In this document: piece after piece, positions 61,569-64,000 of the stretch
Numbering within the stretch: the stretch's first letter is position 1
Layout: each line of letters opens with the position of its first letter
From: Brachypodius melanocephalos
Taxonomy: Eukaryota > Chordata > Aves > Passeriformes > Pycnonotidae
Length of the DNA: 64,000 bases
Direction: 5' to 3'
NCBI GenBank assembly: GCA_013398615.1
Contig: VZSR01000476.1
Span: forward strand, 507,485-571,484
Position numbers and translations under genes: made by a program
The notes under the pieces: model-generated
Told to the model about the DNA's origin: nothing
What the model saw: the letters and a program-made list of their open reading frames with translations, nothing else
Databases searched by the model: none

Positions 61569-63652
61569 AGAGCAAATGAACAAAAAAAGAAAGTGCTAAA
61601 GTAGAGAGAAGCATTTTTATGTTGTTAGCCAGAGAAAATGCATGAGGGTCCTGTAGTGTGCCTTGAGGCAGCAGCAGATTAACAACAGTGGTTCACAACT
61701 GGCTCAAAGGACAAAGTGAACCAGAACCTGTTGATGTTCCAACAGCCTGATCTGAGTTCATGTGCTCAGTGTCACAGAGGGGTGTTTCTGGGCTGTGAAG
61801 GGCACCAGGCCCTGTGTTGTGCTGAAGTGGCAAGTGGTGACAGGACTGGTGATCCTGGGCCATGGCCCTCAGCCAGTATCCATCCATTTCCATTCTGGAA
61901 GGGCGAGAGGATTGACTCCCTGGGAACAGTGTGGTTTAGAGGTTTTGTTAAAAATTTTGTCCTTAGAATCCATCCACCCATTACATCAAAATTCTAACAG
62001 CAGTTTCTGTTAGGTGGTCTGCCCCGTTCCCTCTGCCCTGAACTAGCATCATTGTTAAGTTTTGTTTTCAGTATGTCAAAGTCCCTGTAAAAGAAGAGCA
62101 TCCCCAAGCTGTTTGCTCAGTTCTGGAGATGCTGTAGTTCTTGCACGCACCCAGCCAGCCAGCCACTTCCTTTTTATAGCATAAGGCTTCCACTCAGTCT
62201 GTGGTTTAGCTTCACAAAAGCTACAGGGAGCACGAAGGGCATAATCAGAGTAGGCAGCCATGGCCAGGGAAGAGGAAGGAAGGAACTGCTTCTGTTGGCA
62301 TTTGTGCCAAACTATATGACTGCATGACAGTGGCTTTAGACCATGACCAGATCACAGCTCTAGCTTGTCAGATATTCTTAAGAACAGATCTCTACTTTCT
62401 GGATTAAATTTTGAAGTATACATATGCAAGTGAGCACTGCACAACAAAACAAAACTGCAGGGAGAAGGCATTTAGTAGCCTTCACTTAACTAAATTACTA
62501 AGAAGAAATGCAGAGTTCTTTTCTATCCACAACAGAAAAGACATATACTCTTCTACTTATACATTCATTTCACAGCTATAAAATAAAGGAATGTTTAATT
62601 ATTCTAATGAAAACATCTGAGCTTCTTATTTAGTAAACTCTGCTGCATTTTTATGGATGTTGCTATTAGAATGTTTTTGATAAACACTAACCATAGCAGC
62701 AAGAACTATCATATCTATTTTATAAAAAGAATTCTGCCTTAAAGCCTATATAAATTCATCCCATAAAACACTTGGAATTTTTCCTTCAAAGAGGTACTAA
62801 AACTTCCCCCTTTAATTCATTAGTTTTCATTCAACTTTGACTGCTGCTATAAAATGCTATCCCTTTTTTTATGATACCATGATCAGGTTTTTTGCCTTAC
62901 CATAAAGTAAGGGAACATCAATCATTTGTATTATTCTATCTTGATCAGTGCTCAGGTGGGAATGCTCAAGTAATTTTATTAAATCATGTATTACCTACAG
63001 CCTTCAGTTAAAGAAAAACAAACCACCGAATCCAAAGCTATGATTAGGAAAGAAATATGAATTGCCCTTTTCTATATGTATTATTAAGAATCCTGTACAA
63101 ACAAAGGCCTAATAATGAAGCCAAAAATGATTCACATTAGGTACTTTTAGGGATGAAGCACTAAGAAATTTCTGGCAGAAGTGTTTGCTCAGCACATTTC
63201 AATGGTGGAATAAAATGGCCAGCACGAGCATTAATCACCTGATATTATCTTTTGTATAACAGCACATACTCCTCTCCTGTTAATTGTTGCTAGCTGAAAT
63301 GGCATTTGAGCTGAGGAGAGACATGAGGATTAAGGTCATAATGATGTACAACCAGAACTGCTTTGCCAGGTGCTCTGCTGAGTACATCTCAGCTGTGATT
63401 GTCAGGGCCCTGCTCTTGCTAAAAGTTGTAATCAAGACACCCAGACAGCAAATGAAGCAGAAATCACCCCCAGTCTAAGAAACATGTTCTAGTTTCTCAT
63501 GAAAAAGCATTCGTAACCAACAGATCAAGAATGTGTTTTCCTTCTGTCTTATGTCAGAAAAAGTAATCATGAGCGCATTTCTACATGGGAATGTCACTAC
63601 TAACAACTCCCTCACAAAGGTGATCCTCATGCTGGACTTTGTACATTCTTAC

Positions 63653-63850
63653 ATCTGTCCAGAAGCCTGGAGCCTTCCTTCACATTCCTCTCTTTATGTT
63701 TTGGTAAATGTTGTTCCCACAAATTCTTCTGGATACTCAGCCCTGGATATAACTTTGTCACCTTGTCCTGTATCACAACAAAAAGCACTGCAAATAGTGC
63801 CAGTAGCATCACCAGCTTATTTTCACTGGTCCTAAATTTTAGCTCCAAGT
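63653..63850 (-). CDS. Possible internal exon with a membrane-spanning segment
   Basis: On the minus strand a strong acceptor (ttttactcccacag, intron ending at 63851) precedes 198 bp that stay open in one frame to GAT|GTAAGA, a fair donor. The frame enters and leaves in phase 1, so the exon is symmetric. It reads LELKFRTSENKL, then a hydrophobic run VMLLALFAVLFVVI, then a basic, polar stretch (QDKVTKLYPG, KHKERNVKEG). This looks like a type II signal anchor or single transmembrane helix. An ATG just before the core could alternatively start a signal-peptide-like protein. I do not recognise the family. The same strand as the 42.8-kb exon allows one gene, but joining the two directly gives only 11 further codons before a stop. 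Chance is a serious alternative. Confidence 0.3.
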
Positions 63851-64000
63851 CTGTGGGAGTAAAATTATGGACTTTTCTGCATGAGCCTTGGACACGCATT
63901 TTTGTTCAACTTAATCATTTTCTAGCTCTCAAAATTAAAATGGAGACATGCAAGGATGTCTCTACATTCAAAACCTGTCATTGAAGAGACAGAAGGGGTT

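Larger units (their letters stand above)
56540..63645. other. Unique noncoding DNA with simple repeats
   Basis: No transposon recognised and no confirmed exon. It holds an A/C tract (59388-59430), a TA-rich block (59813-59873), G11 (60167-60177), T15 (60942-60956), a hairpin (61543-61568) and a GC-richer island of unknown nature (61640-62290). A 94-codon frame at 57399-57683 shows no known domain. Confidence 0.5.

Noticed and set aside
1..64000. Search for CRISPR arrays, operons, phage or plasmid modules, rRNA and tRNA.
   Set aside because: None present. Sequence composition, CR1 and LTR content show vertebrate nuclear DNA.

Overview
The window looks like noncoding DNA from a bird nuclear genome, probably a songbird. 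It is AT-rich with only short open frames. It carries CR1 LINE fragments, some ending in the avian CR1 3' signature (ATTCTRTG-type octamers), and LTR pieces that I recall as bird endogenous retrovirus families. I see no bacterial or viral gene organisation, operons, CRISPR arrays, rRNA or tRNA. It is best read as a gene desert or the inside of one or more very long introns.

Layout from the left. 1-4960 is mostly unique AT-rich DNA with one doubtful CR1 scrap. 4969-5865 is a CR1 copy whose reverse transcriptase core has been deleted. 7115-7180 is a CR1 tail. 8365-17860 contains three short stretches resembling the ancient SINE MIR, plus an LTR end at 13611-13850 on the minus strand. 19420-19950 is an old CR1/L3-like reverse transcriptase fragment on the minus strand. 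22630-22890 is a decayed CR1 tail. 22.9-42.8 kb is long unique DNA with hairpins, AAAC-rich tracts and an uninterpreted 231-codon open frame near 30 kb.

The best genic signal is at 42836-42976 on the minus strand: an acceptor, a short 5' leader, an ATG, a clear signal peptide and a consensus donor. I read it as the start exon of a secreted or membrane protein gene running leftwards. I could not name the gene and did not find its next exon. To the right lie an LTR fragment (44465-45010), a 1.6-kb decayed CR1 (48160-49745), a possible exon at 53657-53900, and a solo LTR at 55162-56532 with a perfect 5-bp target duplication. A second possible minus-strand exon, encoding a hydrophobic segment, lies at 63653-63850.

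No previously undescribed multi-gene system is visible. The points most worth following are the signal-peptide exon, the solo LTR, the candidate exon near the right edge, the ancient LINE with a retained open frame, and several near-perfect palindromes. Repeat family names come from remembered consensus features, not from a database search.
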